Of a stretch of 64,000 nucleotides of DNA, positions 22,472 to 34,295 are shown in pieces. The DNA comes from Silene conica (taxonomy: Eukaryota; Streptophyta; Magnoliopsida; Caryophyllales; Caryophyllaceae), in assembly GCA_029255685.2 (NCBI GenBank), contig CM055314.2:11898059-11962058 (forward strand), written 5' to 3'. The notes beneath the pieces are model-generated. The model was not told where the DNA came from and did no database searches. It saw nothing but the letters and a program-made list of their open reading frames with translations. Position 1 is the stretch's first letter. The number at the start of each line of letters is the position of its first letter. The translations under genes were made by a program, and so were the position numbers.

Positions 22472-24137
22472 GTAGTGCTCTGCTCATTTTCATCTTTCAT
22501 CTTTCATCTTCAGGTAGTGCTCTGCTCATTTTCATCTCGTTAGTGATTGTCGTTGGCTTCTGCTCGACTTTCTGGATGAAGTGTGAATTCTATGTTGGGG
22601 TTATGCTCTGCTCATTTTCATACCGCATCGTGTGTTTGGTTACTGTTGATTGATTGTTTAGGATTTGTTTTCCAATGAAAGACTGCTCTCCCTTCATAGT
22701 TTTATTCTACAGGAAACAAACAAGTAGGAAACTAAAACAAAAAGTTAATTCCAGTGATATTAATGGCGATGATAGTGGCAATAGATGTTAATAAATCAGC
22801 AATGGCGGAGAATTCACCCTCGTCCCCATGGTGTTCGTCAACAATGTCATCTACTCCAATCGCATCGCCGTCTTCTCAAAATCGTATTGCCCATATTTTT
22901 CTTTCCATCTCTTTTATTGTTTTTTCAAACCCTAATCTTTAATTCTGTCAATTGCGCTTTGTTTCTGTGTTAGTTTTGCGGAATTGTTTGAAATTCAGTT
23001 TGTAATTACCTGATTAAGGTCATAGAAAATGATTTGAACCTGTATTATGGGGGTGAATTGGCAAAGAGACGGAACCCTAGATTTGGAGTCCTCCAAATTG
23101 ATGGAGATTAATGACATGGATTAGTTAAGTAGTAGTAATTCTTCTCATAATATTATGGAGCGAAGCTGGTTTAGGATGAAAACTCATTTGCGCTTATCTT
23201 TTGTTTTAGAAGGGAAGTTGAATTGTTCAAATATAGTTTGTAATCACCTGGTGAAGCTTATAAAAAGCGATTTACTCCAGTAATATGAGTAAATTGCCGA
23301 ATGAATGGAAGTATGGAACCCTAGATTTGGAGTTTGGATTGGAAAGTTGAAATAGTAGTAATTTTGGTGGGGATTAATGATATGAACTACACAATTAGTC
23401 AAGTGGTAGAATTCTCTTATTATTTTATGGTGCGGACCTGATATGAGTAGCTATAACTTGATAAATGGTTTTAGGATGAACACTTAATTGCGCTGATTGG
23501 AACATGGCTCAATGCATACGGTTGTAGCCGAGATGGGTTCACTTTAACTATCAATCTGAATGACCCGTTTCCAGTGCTTCCCATGTAACTGGGTCATAAG
23601 AATCAAAATCATGTTTAGGATGTTGAACCAAACATGAAATATGATGAAACTAAAAGAGAGCTGATTCGAAGGTTCCTTTTGCATATATGCTCAGATTTAA
23701 TATTCATTGCAGATAATTAGTGCCACAGCTGCTCAATGTTTGTACATCTTGTGATCTTGAACAAGTTAGCTTGGTTTATGTTCTGTATCTTCCGAGTTTT
23801 TTTTTTCTCGGTTTCCTTTCAATTAGTGGCGGTATAATCACCGATCCAGCCGGGAACCAGAGGTAGTTGATGAATTAATCATATGTGGGTACCAGAAATC
23901 TAATCGTCTGGTTGTTGCTACACTCTCTTGTCTATTACTCTGCGACTGTATGTGTGTCACCTCAAATTGACAACCTGATCCCTCTGGTCCTCATTCCTAA
24001 GTCATGCTCGGTATTGCATTCACATGCTCGATATTCCACCTCATACATCTGTCAAGTCGGATCTTGTTCCATCATTACCATAACTTTCAAGTTTGGTAGA
24101 ATGATTATTACATGAACTTTTCTGCTGCTCATTTCAG
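22472..24137. other. Intron-like or intergenic stretch between gene fragments
   Basis: T-rich on the plus strand with no supported exon. 22475-22545 holds a small duplication (GCTCTGCTCATTTTCATC twice). 22970-23480 repeats a phrase about 250 bp apart (GAACCCTAGATTTGGAGT near 23065 and again near 23320), so part of it is a diverged tandem duplication. Confidence 0.4.
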
Positions 24138-24514
24138 GGATTGGTTACAGAAGATCGTGAAGATATTGATCCAGAAGTAATACCATTTACAAGGAAGTCA
24201 AATGAAATGAATCGCCAAGGGTTAAAGGAAGGGGCAAGCCTGGTGGAGGTGGTAAGTGGCCTACATGTCCAATTCTCAAACTTTGTAGTGCATCCAAACG
24301 ATATGGCCCTTAAGACTCTTCATTTCATGCCAAACATTCATGTTCAGCATCATGTTTTTATTACATGATCAGTTAGATACTCTTATAAATATTGATATAC
24401 TAATTTTGTCTTTCTTGTTAGATCGACATACATGTTCAGCAAGTAAAGCCTGATGTGCTTCTTGGATTGTCCGCTGTTGGTGGATTGTTCTCGAGAGATC
24501 TCTCTCGGGATTGA
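24138..24514 (+). pseudogene. NAD-malic enzyme gene fragment (two exons)
   Basis: Exon 1 (24138-24251, 38 codons with AG and GT borders) encodes GLVTEDREDIDPEVIPFTRK, then LKEGASLVEV. Exon 2 (from about 24422) encodes VKPDVLLGLSAVGGLFS before drifting into a stop at 24512-24514. These are consecutive segments of the NAD-binding domain of plant mitochondrial NAD-dependent malic enzyme, which decarboxylates malate to pyruvate. The catalytic N-terminal half and the following exons (IFALSNPT region) are absent, and exon 2 loses similarity after LFS, so this is a captured or decayed piece. Confidence 0.75.
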
Positions 24515-24731
24515 ATTATTGATTTACGACAGTGCTATATATTTATATCTAAGTCTTTAGAAATCCAGGTACCCAACCGCTTAACATCTGTTGAGTCCAA
24601 CGCATTTATCAATGTGGTGGCTGCGGTTTGTATCCTTGTTGGAGGTGAAACCGTTTTCTATGGATCAAGAAATAGTGTGGTGGCTGAGGTTTGTATCCTT
24701 GCTAGATTAATTTTCTCAATAAGTCTCTTTG

Positions 24732-24751
24732 AAGGCGGATATATCCGCCTT
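24732..24751. repeat. Perfect 20-bp palindrome
   Basis: Arms AAGGCGGATA and TATCCGCCTT are perfectly inverse, in a region with no coding signal. Similar GCGGATATATCCGC palindromes occur at the ends of some plant repeats, so it may mark an old element end. Confidence 0.6.
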
Positions 24752-25137
24752 AAGTTTAGTCGAGTCAAGTAATATTCATTTGTATGAATAAGACAAAAAT
24801 GAAAATGTCTAGGGAACTGAAAAAAGTTGGTCTTATATATGTAAATGGGTTACTATTTGACCCGTCTTAACCATCCGGTGGTGAAGTTTGTTAATGCTGT
24901 AAGTCCTCTTGCACAAGTTTGTCTGATTTTATTTACCTGAGAAGGTCACTTATCAAGCATTGCCTCGGTTTTTGTAGGTAAGTAAAGCTCAAACTGCACA
25001 GAAAATGTTGAATCCTTCAAGATTCAAAGATGCAAAAGGTACTGACTAGAACAGGTATGAACCCAACATAGACACATTATATGATAACCTGATTAATTAA
25101 GAGCTAAGCAGGTCTTCCTCTTGCCTCCTCTTTTCAG

Positions 25138-25208
25138 GTAGAAAACAAGGTAGAAATGAATTTGTGATAAAGCTGCAACCCTCAGAGGCAATTTACATGA
25201 AACTCGCG
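25138..25208 (+). pseudogene. Glucose-6-phosphate dehydrogenase exon fragment
   Basis: One exon with a TTTTCAG acceptor and GTATGT donor encodes [20 protein letters not shown], then KLA. This is the conserved [18 protein letters not shown] segment of cytosolic plant glucose-6-phosphate dehydrogenase, the first step of the oxidative pentose phosphate pathway. No neighbouring G6PDH exons are recognisable. A short open piece at about 24978-25038 (KAQTAQKMLNPSRFKDAKG) could be another exon but I cannot assign it. It is the last of the plus-strand fragments that begin at 19457. Confidence 0.7.
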
Positions 25209-27589
25209 GTATGTAAATCATATCCTATGTTAAGTATCATTGTATGTCTAGAGGAGAAACATCATAGCCTAGGATGCATGTGCCGCACTTTTTTGTTTTT
25301 ATATCAGATGTACAACTTACGAATTATACTGTCAACTCCAAATCGAGCAAACTGCTCAACAAATTTGGTTTACGGCGTCCTATGTAATTACACGTGAATC
25401 TCACCAGTTCATAAACTAGAGAGTGGGAGACAAAAAGCTAAGCTGTAACTAATGATCACGACACAGGCAGCATTACAATTTCACATGAATCATGAATGTG
25501 CGATAAAGAAGTACAGGCCGTATGTACAGGTTAGCCTCAAAATAAAGTTTGCTTACAAACGACAATATGGACCAAGGACTCAAGGAGATATACGATTTTC
25601 AGGCCATCTCATTAATCCAATAAATCAAAAGTAGGAAGCGTGAGAGTAAATCTCAGAGCAGTGAACATTGAATACAGTTTCACCTAAAATGCTAGCAAGT
25701 GAAGTGGACCATCACGCAGATAAGATGGCAATACATAGTTACATACTGTGTATGCCTACACTCAAGATCAACATCAGAGTGTCCGAGCAGCCCAAAGCAC
25801 ACATTTCCGACCTATAAAACCATCAACATTCCGAACCCTTAACTTGGAGTCGAATTCACAAGGATTAACAGGCTATTTATAAAGCTAAAGGGTGAATCAC
25901 AGAGGAAATGGCTCTTGTTCCCATGTTAGACCGGTGAAAAGGGATTAATAAAAGACGCGGTTAATGGAAGTTTATAAACGGAATGAAGATGACAAGTATC
26001 AGAAGCAACTTTTTCTTATGCAGCCAGCCTTACACTTTATTCGGTCAGATGCATTTTGATTCAGATTTTTGATGGTTTGATTTACTTGTGTTCTGGAAAG
26101 GCTACTGTGCTAAGACATCCCTCAGGCTGTTCCAAGTTTACTGGTCATGTTGGGGGATGGGGATGGGGATGGTTTAGCGTCTTGTTAACAATGTAAGTAC
26201 TGCGTTCATTTAACGATTATAATTTCTACCGTCTTTAACTCACTACTGCAGACACATTTGTAAGACTTGAGTCCCTTTGTGGCTTTGCATGGGATAATCG
26301 TCTTAACGTGTGAACTATTTGCTTTTGCTGATAAGTATAGAGGGAGTTTTTCTGATTCAGTTTATCCTCGGGTGAATTCATGGAGTTTTTCTGGGTTTAG
26401 AGGGAGAAATCCCAGTGTTCAGAAAATGGGCAAATCTTCTTTTTCAGTTTCTGTAGTTATGTCTGCTCATAATGTGGATAAGTTGTTTGTTCAATAAAAT
26501 ATGTCGTGGATAAGTTGGTTGTTCAATCCAAAAATGTTGAAATTCATGTTATGGTAAGGTTGCGTATATCCGACTATACTTATCTCGTTATTTGCAGGAC
26601 CCCTCGAGCCATTGGGTTATTGTTCTAATGGTTGTATTTTAGCCGCAACCTAACGGATGGTCTAGATAAAGTTAAGCTATCATTAGGATGTATTGGACCT
26701 GAATGACCCTTTTGTAGTGTAGCTGCGTTTCTTCATGTTATTAGCACTAAATCTTTTCCTTTACCCATATGTTGTTGCCAAATCTAAGGTTATTAGCACG
26801 GTAAAAGTCAAGAAAAGCCTGAAAAAAATTCTAAAAAGGCCTATACAAGATATTTGTCCGCAATTCCATTTAGAAAACCTGCTTTGAAAGATACATTCGT
26901 CAAATGTGAAGTTGGTTATAGCTTCTACTAATTCCACAATGGTTGTAATAGTCTAATAAATATTGTAGTCAGTTGGGGTGTAAATTCTTCTGGAGACATT
27001 TGAAAGCTTTATAAATTCCTTGTTGGTTGAGAAGGTTCTATATTATGCCAATGGACGTATGCCCTTGGTGCAACAGTAGTCATCGGTACTGTCTCGACAA
27101 AAGAGAAAACAATTCAAGCCAAAGAGGATTGATGTCAACAATAGTTACGGAGACATTTCACTGATAAAGTTAAAACTACCTTCACGTTCACTGTCTTATA
27201 AGCGTTGATGTACCAGTGTAATTTTTCACTCAGTCGAAAAATTGTGAACATAATATCCCGTAACGGAATGTTGCGGTCGATAGGCTGCAGCCAAGCAACT
27301 AGTATACATAAATATAGTATGTTTATTATCTTACTCCAATAAATAACTAAAAAGTGAATCACATTTCACAATTTTTTCTAATAATCTATTTCTATATTAT
27401 CACAATTTTTTAAATAATCTATTTCTATATAAATATAGTATGTTCATTATCGTACGAGAATTATTGCGTGTAATTTTTAACCCGTGTATTTTTTGCAAAA
27501 TCCGACTATTGTTTTGTTAATAGTGACACTTTTGGGTAATTAAAAAAAATGGTCGCACATAAGATGTTTGTACGAGAGAATTTGTGAGT
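25209..27589. other. Non-coding stretch with a possible SINE scrap
   Basis: No supported gene. At about 26553-26650 the sequence ATGGTAAGGTTGCGTATATC and the following GGACCCCTCGAGCCATTGGG resemble the 3' half of plant tRNA-derived SINEs ('GGCTGCGTACA...CACTGGGT'), ending in a TTGTT-type tail. Without a box A/box B head it is only a scrap. The rest is AT-rich spacer. Confidence 0.35.
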
Positions 27590-27800
27590 ATTTGCTTAAT
27601 TTTTCTGAACTTAATTTTGCTTAACTTTTCTGAACTTATTTTGCTGAAGTTAACTTAACTTATTTTTGCTGAACTTTTCGGAACTTATTTTTGCTGAACT
27701 TAACTTAACTTATATTTTCTGAACTTAACTTATTTTTGTTGAACTTTTTTTAATATAACTTATTTTCGCTGAACTTAACTTAAATTAAACAAAAATAAGT
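27590..27800. repeat. Degenerate tandem repeat, CTGAACTTAACTTATTTTTG type
   Basis: About nine imperfect copies of a 20-25 bp word built from CTGAACTT and AACTTATTTT. Simple, AT-rich and non-coding. Confidence 0.75.
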
Positions 27801-27893
27801 TTAAAAGACCGGGACTTAGAATGATTATTTGAAACTAAACAGGAGAAAATTGTTGGGGCTATTTTCAAGATTGTCAACTTGCCAGCAAGCTAA

Positions 27894-28299
27894 GACCATC
27901 CCCAAGCAAGGTCATGAGGGTGGTCATGACCTTGTTTGGTCATGGTTAGTAGCATAATTAAGTTAATTAATTTATGACCATTTTGTTAATTTGTGACCAT
28001 TTCATCAACCAAGGTCAATTTGTGACCATTGTTGAGCATTTGTGACCATATTTGTGACCACTATGTGGACAATTTTTATTGGTTCAAGAATAAAAAAACA
28101 ATAAAATAATTGGCAAAAGAGGGTAGAAATTGTGATTAATGATTGAAAATGTTGGAAAGTGGAAAAATGATTGGCTTGATGACCTAAATCGTGACCTTTT
28201 CTGCTTGGGAGGGTGAATGTAGGTCAACGTAAATAAGGTGAGATTAAGAGTAAAATCGGGTCGCGACCTAATTATCGCGACCACTGCTTGGGGATGGTC
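27894..28299. mobile_element. MITE with GACCATCCCCAAGC termini
   Basis: 406 bp. The left end GACCATCCCCAAGCAAGGTC and the right end (inverse of GACCATCCCCAAGCAGTGGT) form strong terminal inverted repeats. TAA flanks both sides (27891-27893 and 28300-28302), indicating a PIF/Harbinger-type MITE. Internally it repeats TTTGTGACCA several times. Confidence 0.85.
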
Positions 28300-28440
28300 T
28301 AAGGATAGACACACTATATACATCAGTGGTTGTCAGCCTGCATGGCAGACTCTTTGTGCAGGTTCCATTTGCACCACCTATCAAATATAGTTTGTCTCTC
28401 TTCAGTATTATGTTTAGAACGATTCGCTAACTAAGCATAA

Positions 28441-29288
28441 TGTAACGATCCGCCTGAAATTAGAGGTATCCTGCCAAAATCATGTTAAAAATCAAACTCT
28501 GTGGACTAAATTTCTCTGGAACATGCTAGAGAAGACCGGAATATTCTAGAAGAATCTAGACCGTTTAAGACTTGTCTAGGACATTCTAGATAATCCATGT
28601 AAATGCTAGAAATGTAAGTGTAGGAAACTTGTAATACTCTAGGAGTGTCTAGATTGTTCCCGAGGCTTCTTGGTATAAAACAAGGGTGTTGAATGTTAAA
28701 GTTTTAATAAATTATTCTGAGGTAATGTACATGCTTATATAGGGATTTCTTCTACTTATTTTAGGATAGGATGCTATACAATAATGCTAATTGATAGACA
28801 TTTATTCTGATTGATTATGAATTGGCTATTTGCTATGTTTACATGATTTGATTGCATAATAGTGGGATTATGTTTGCTTGGGAATATGTTGCTGATTTTG
28901 AGTGATTGGGTAGGATATACTGTTAATACGCCCCCTCAAGTTTAACGTTCTTGAAATAAGGCCAAGCTTGTCTCTTAGTAGTTGATGTTGTTGTTTGTGC
29001 AGTAGCTTGGTCAAGATATCTGCTATTTGGTCTTTGCTTGCAACATGGGATAGATGGATACGACCTTCTTGAAGTTGCTGCTTGACGAAGTGGAATGAGA
29101 TGGCCATGTGCTTTATTCTAGAGTGGAAAACATGATTTTTGGCGTATAATGTTGGTGAGATATTGTCACAGAATATTGCAGGTGATTTCGTGATCGTGAT
29201 GTGAAGTTGAAGAGCAGGTTCCGTAGCCATAGTGTCTCGGTTGTGACAGAAGCAATGGCGCGAAATTCAGCTTCAGTTGTAGATAGGG
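28441..29288 (-). mobile_element. Ty1/copia remnant: pol C-terminus plus probable 3' LTR
   Basis: The minus strand at about 28950-29288 encodes the copia RNase H end (VFHSRIKHMAISFHFVKQQL, then SHVASKDQIADILTK, and LGLISRTLNLRGRI). A purine run GAGGGGGCG follows at about 28929-28938. The next 488 bp (28441-28928) ending CGTTACA are probably the 3' LTR. The 5' part is missing, cut off where the Athila-like LTR begins at 29289. A broken fossil, older than the other copia element. Confidence 0.7.
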
Positions 29289-31189
29289 TGATGTGTGCAT
29301 TTTATATAGACCTTTTAGGTCATATTAGCACACATTTCTATGCTTATTCCGTGTTATTTTGCTACAAATATCCCCTGAATAATCTACTTTGGTTTTTTTT
29401 GCTATTTTGCAGATATGAGCCGGAGAAGGTCATAATCAAGCCTAAAACATGTCCTTATGCATGCATTTAGGAGAAAAGTTGAGTCGGAGCTTGTTACTAC
29501 CGTTTTGAGATGCGCATAGGAGCAATGGAAGTCTATCAAGCAAAAAGAAGAGCTTCAATTTGCTAGTGCCTACTTTGGAGAGCCATATCTCGAGTTCTAC
29601 AACAGATAATCAGATGATTTTAGTTGGAGATGAAAGCTTCTTCTCTTAGCTTTCCAACGCCACCAAGAACGCTTTATTTGAGCGAGTAACGAAGAAATGG
29701 CAGCCATTTGAAGTTCAGTGCGCAGTGTGGGAAATACACGCTAAGAAGTGCTCGATCGAGAGGTTCTTTTGCTCGATCGAGAGGTTCTTTTCCTCGATCG
29801 AGAGGTTTTGATTCTTAAAGTCCTCGATCGAGAGGTTTTGGTACTTAATCTTCTCGATCGAGAGCTTTTCATAGCCATTCTTCTCGATCGAGCACTTTTG
29901 ATAGCTAATCTTCTCGATCGAGAGGTTTTTCTTCTCGATCAAGAGTCACCACTGCTCATTTTCCCGAGAGCTTTTGTCAGTTTTTCTTTTGTGTCTTATA
30001 TAAGAACTCGTTTGTGAGTTCTTTTAGGTCATCTATCTTTGGACAGAACTCATTTTTTTACTCTTAGCCGTCACAATTTTCTGTTCAATAAAATTTGTTT
30101 TAGTTTTGTGTTCTTTCTTCTTAAAACTCAAGGATTGTTTTGTTACCGTTCTTACGCCGGATTCTACTTGATTGTAATCATTCTTTCTCTCTTAATCTTA
30201 ATCTTTCTGTTTTTGTTGTTTACTGTTCTATTATCATTGTTTTCATTCTGTTCTTATCTCACGTTTTTCGCATCGTTTTCCGTATCCCTTGCTCTCGTCT
30301 GTCCCTTTGTTTTCGTTCTTTGTTCTTTTTCTGTTTCGTTCGTTTCATTTCTGATCTCCTTCTTAACTCTGTTTTCCTCTGTTCTTATTCAAATATTTCA
30401 TACTTCTTTTTTACTCATTTTAAAGCATCGAATCCCGTGCCTCCGCTTCTCGTTTTTGTCTCGGTTTACGGGCTCCCATACTTCGCTTGTCTTGGTTTTT
30501 ATTCCCTGTTTCCATCATTGTTTTCATATTATTATACCATGTCAATTTTTAGTATGACTATCGTATTTGTAGTCGTTTATAATTACGTTATGAGTAATTA
30601 ATTTCTATATATGCCGGGATGGGGGAAACTGTGTCTTATGCATGATAGGTTGTAGCCGGGATGGGTAGTTTTGCGGTAGGAATTATCGTTAAGCAATATA
30701 ATTGTGTTTGGTTGAATGAGTATACGCAGGAGACCATTCGTTTAGTTAAACCCCGACCTAGATCGGAAGATTGGAAGGGTAAGGCTTGCTTAGCAATAAT
30801 AATTAGTTTCTGTGAAGGCGGAAGTCAAGCAGAAATGACCTTAGGGCGACTTAAGACCGGAAGGTATAGTCGGGTTAGAGACGTGACTGTAATAACCTAG
30901 CCCTTCGTACCAATAAACTGACCAACCTAGTTTATACCGATAGTGTCGACGACACAGTGACCCGAAATCCTAGCATATTCCTCTTTTCTGAATTTATTTT
31001 TATATCTTTCTCGTTTCTTTCCGTAGTTTAGATAAACAATTTTAAAACCCCCCATTTTGTGACATTCCGACAGACCAATTTAAACAGATAATTAGCAACT
31101 TTGCCCCCTGTGGAGATCGACCCTACTTACCACTGACTTATGTTAGTAGTACTTAGGTTTTTATTTTTGCTACTGAAACGACGGTATCA
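29289..31189 (+). repeat. 5' LTR of the Athila-like element
   Basis: About 1.9 kb, starting TGATGTGTGC and ending GGTATCA, four bases before the primer-binding site. Its length fits Athila LTRs. The middle is extremely T-rich (30050-30560). It contains palindrome array 1. No second copy is in the window. Confidence 0.7.
29751..29942. repeat. CTCGATCGAG palindrome array 1 (in LTR)
   Basis: Eight copies of the 10-bp palindrome at 29751, 29772, 29793, 29823, 29853, 29883, 29913 and 29933 (the last with one mismatch). Start-to-start spacing is 21, 21, 30, 30, 30, 30 and 20 bp. Most copies are followed by AGGTTTT or a similar word. Confidence 0.95.
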
Positions 31190-31193
31190 AATT

Positions 31194-31213
31194 TTGGCGT
31201 CGTTGCCGGGGAG
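31194..31213 (+). promoter_or_regulatory. Primer-binding site (Asp-tRNA type)
   Basis: TTGGCGTCGTTGCCGGGGA matches, with one change, the TGGCGCCGTTGCCGGGGA site complementary to plant Asp-tRNA used by Athila-type elements. Confidence 0.8.
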
Positions 31214-31562
31214 GCGACGCTTTTATCTGTTTATTTTTGTCTGTTTTTCACCTCAAGGGAAGACTGAGTACCTTGAGGTTGTTCTTATATTTTTCTTTAG
31301 TGCTGTTTTGATAGGCCCACAGGTTTATTAGACAGGCTACGGAGGGAGATTTTCGAAGGGAAGGCTTGAGTACCTTCGATCCCTTTGCCAAGATGACATC
31401 CGTTTCCCGACTGATCGCTCAATTTGAAGCCCAAGCTGAAAAATCCATTAATTGGGAGAGGAAGGAGTTTTGGGGTTGTGGTAATCACCACACTACACCA
31501 CAACCGGTACCACAACAACCCCTCCACCTGCTGAAAATAATGAGATCGCTGAAATAGTCGAG

Positions 31563-33024
31563 ATGATAAAGGCATTGACGTTAAAGGTGCAATCAAACTC
31601 CCACGCTATCCGTCTTGAGAAGTTGCAAGTCCAAGTGAACGATTTGAGCGAAGGAATTGAGCGTGAAACTGCTGATTTAAGAGTATCGAGGAATTTTCTT
31701 CTCGATCGTGTATCTGACAGTACTCGATCGAGTAAACTGGAGAACAAGTCTCTCGATCGAGCTGCTGAAATTGCTCAATCGAGCAAATACGAGGAAGAAC
31801 TTCTCGATCGAGTAAACAAAAATACTCGATCGAGAGGAATTGAGGATAAAATTCTCGATCGAGTAGATGTAAATGCTCAGTCGAGGACTTCTGATTACGA
31901 GGCTTTCTTTCAACTTTTCTCCGATGCTCAACCAAGTAGTTTTACCGATCGATCAGTTCCTTACCCACAACAGTTGCTGCCACACCGTGGATTTATGGAT
32001 CGATTACGAGCTCTCGACGTCATGGCTCACTACAATGATACGATAACTCAGGTACCTACTTATGCCGATTTTATTTCTAAAATTAATTGGTCTAGGAAGG
32101 ATACTTTTGAGTCGGTAATGAACGTAGCCATGAGTGACGAGTGTAGCACACTTCTTAGGAAGGGGACCCACCCTATAATGTCTGACCCAAGTCATTTTTC
32201 TATCTCATGTTCTATAGGGACCCATTTGTTCGATAATGCTTTATGTGACCTCGATTCTAGTGTCAACATCCTACGTACCTTTACCTCTTGCAATGCAATT
32301 AGGATTGACTAAGTTTGTGCGCGCTAGAACGACTATTCAGTTGGCTGACTACTCTTATGTAAAGGTCAAAGGAGCTTTACATGATGTACCTGTTAGGATC
32401 GGGAATTTTTATATTCCCGTAGACTTCGTTGTTCTTAACATACCCGAGGACCTCAATGTTCCCATTATTTTGGGAAGACCATTTTTGTGCACTGTTGGCG
32501 CAATTGTTGATATCGCGGTTGGGACACTTACCTTTCAGGTCGGAGGAGAGGATTTGGTTTTTACTAAATCCGATGACCCTAGGGAACCCATACATATCGT
32601 ACCTTACGATAATTTCTCTCTTGTAGAGCCCATTGCCATTCCGTCTGAGCCACTTTATGAGTCACATATTATTGCTTCTGTTATGACGCCTCCGCCCCAT
32701 TCTGGGAGCAAATTAGAGGAACATCTCCTTGTTTCTATTTTTTCAGGTTTTGACGAGTTTAAAGACTCGGGAGGTGTGATGGGTGCCCCTAGCTTGAAAT
32801 CAGGAACTACTTGGATAGACGACCCAGGAAGAGGTGTGGATAAGGCTATGCCGTTGAGAAAGAGGATGCATGATGTGCTGAAAGTTTGGGAGCCGGGTGC
32901 TTTGAGGAGTTCTCATTTTTCAAATGTCAAGCTGTGGAGACCGGAGGTTGACTTGACAATTGCTGAGGCTACCGCATTCAGTCAGAAGCCTCATATAAGG
33001 TCGTTAATTTGTGGTGTTGGATAA
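31563..33024 (+). pseudogene. Gag/protease remnant of the Athila-like element
   Basis: The first part is a helix-rich, gag-like segment with four 17-residue repeats beginning LDRV or LDRA. The second contains the pepsin-like protease region of Ty3/gypsy elements (CDLDSSVNI, QLADYSYVKVKG, NFYIPVDFVVLN, VPIILGRPFLCTVGAIVDI). Reverse transcriptase and integrase are missing, and the coding part is far shorter than in complete Athila elements. It is a broken fossil with large internal deletions and about one further break. Palindrome array 2 lies inside the repeats. Confidence 0.75.
31701..31885. repeat. CTCGATCGAG palindrome array 2 (in gag-like coding sequence)
   Basis: Eight exact or near copies at 31701, 31723, 31752, 31774, 31803, 31825, 31853 and 31876, alternating about 22 and 29 bp (51-bp period). 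In the gag frame this gives four 17-residue repeats of the type LDRV-N6-TRS/AQS. Confidence 0.93.
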
Positions 33025-33232
33025 CAATGAAGAGGGTCGAGCTGGGACCGTTTAATCTAGCGCTACCGGGAGGCAACCCGGAGTTTGAACTTTTTATTTA
33101 TTTTTGTTTTGGAACAATTAGCTTTTTATGTTTTATGTGTTGTAATAATCGTGCTCGACTATAGACTTTGAACTCGTCTTCGCGTTTTGGGTAGTATTTT
33201 GTGGCTGTGATTGCGTTTTTGCAGGGATTGTC

Positions 33233-33416
33233 CTCGATCGAGTAGCGTCATAACTCGATCGAGAAGATTTGCAACCTAGAATGCTCGATCGAGCAACCAA
33301 GGGATTCGATCGAGAGGATGTGTCGCTTAGACTCCTCGATCGAGTGGTCCAATGATTCGATCGAGGGAAATCGCAAGGCAAACAATTCAATCGAGCACTG
33401 TAACTACTCGATCCAG
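33233..33416. repeat. CTCGATCGAG palindrome array 3 (3' non-coding)
   Basis: Eight exact or one-mismatch copies at 33233, 33254, 33284, 33305, 33335, 33356, 33386 and 33407. Spacing alternates exactly 21 and 30 bp (51-bp period). Confidence 0.95.
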
Positions 33417-34295
33417 ATGTCGTTCTTGTACCAGCCACTCTGACAGACTGCGATAGCCTACTTTGCTTGATTTCTGCGTTTCGATTGCAACCTCCCATTT
33501 CTGGTTCGGTTTGGGGAGGTCAGCGGCGCATGCACTTTTGTAAGTTCCTAACTCTTCTTCTTTGGTTTGCATTTATTTTCCTTTAATTTGTACAATGGGG
33601 ACATTGTACGATTTGGTTTGGGGAGGTTTTGCATCCATATCTGTGTCTGCATTTTGTTTTACTGCATTTCTGTTTGCACGTTTCAAATTTATCATGCATT
33701 GTTGTTTTATTTCCAAAAAATTGAATAATTTAAAAAAAATCACGTTTATTTTTGCATTTTAGGTCGAGTCATATTGGAGTGTTTCATTACTGAAAATTGT
33801 TGTATTCTTAAGCCTTACACTGTTTCACGTCTTTTAGCAAATTCCATAGCAATGTCCCGAATTTCATTTCACATTTTTGTTGAACTGGTAGACTTGACTG
33901 GAATTTTGGCAAACTACAATAACTTTATGAGCTTTAGAGCCTTAAACTGGTGACATCCATGACCAGTTATTTTAGGATTGTGAGTAGTACTTCCTGCATT
34001 TCATGTTTTGCATGTGTATGAGTTTTGATTTCTTATTGCCTACACGCACCGGTTAGAGGTCGGAATTACACATTTGGAGGACCATTGCATCAACCCCTTT
34101 CTCGTTTTTGCCCATTTAGCTCCACTTTAAGCCATAATTGCCTTTTTGTCCTTAACTACATCCCAAACTTAGCCTACCATTGTACCGAGCTAGGTGGTAG
34201 TGAAGGAAATTTTATCGTTGTATCAGTTGTGGCTCGTTTTCTGATGTATTGGAGTGCGTGCAGAGGAGAAATGGAGGAAGTAAGGTTGTATTGTG

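Noticed and set aside
19457-25208. Helitron
   Set aside because: The gene-fragment content fits, but I found no TC start, no CTRR end with 3' hairpin, and no Rep/helicase. Left as an open possibility only.
28084-28323. Minus-strand ORF at the MITE end
   Set aside because: It lies across MITE terminal sequence and has no protein-like character.
29751-29942. CRISPR-like array of evenly spaced repeats
   Set aside because: The repeats are 10-bp palindromes with 10-20 bp spacers, lie inside a plant retrotransposon LTR, and have no cas genes nearby.
30039-30601. Two long overlapping hydrophobic ORFs in the Athila-like LTR
   Set aside because: They arise from a T-rich stretch (Phe/Leu/Ser codons) in an LTR; not protein-coding.
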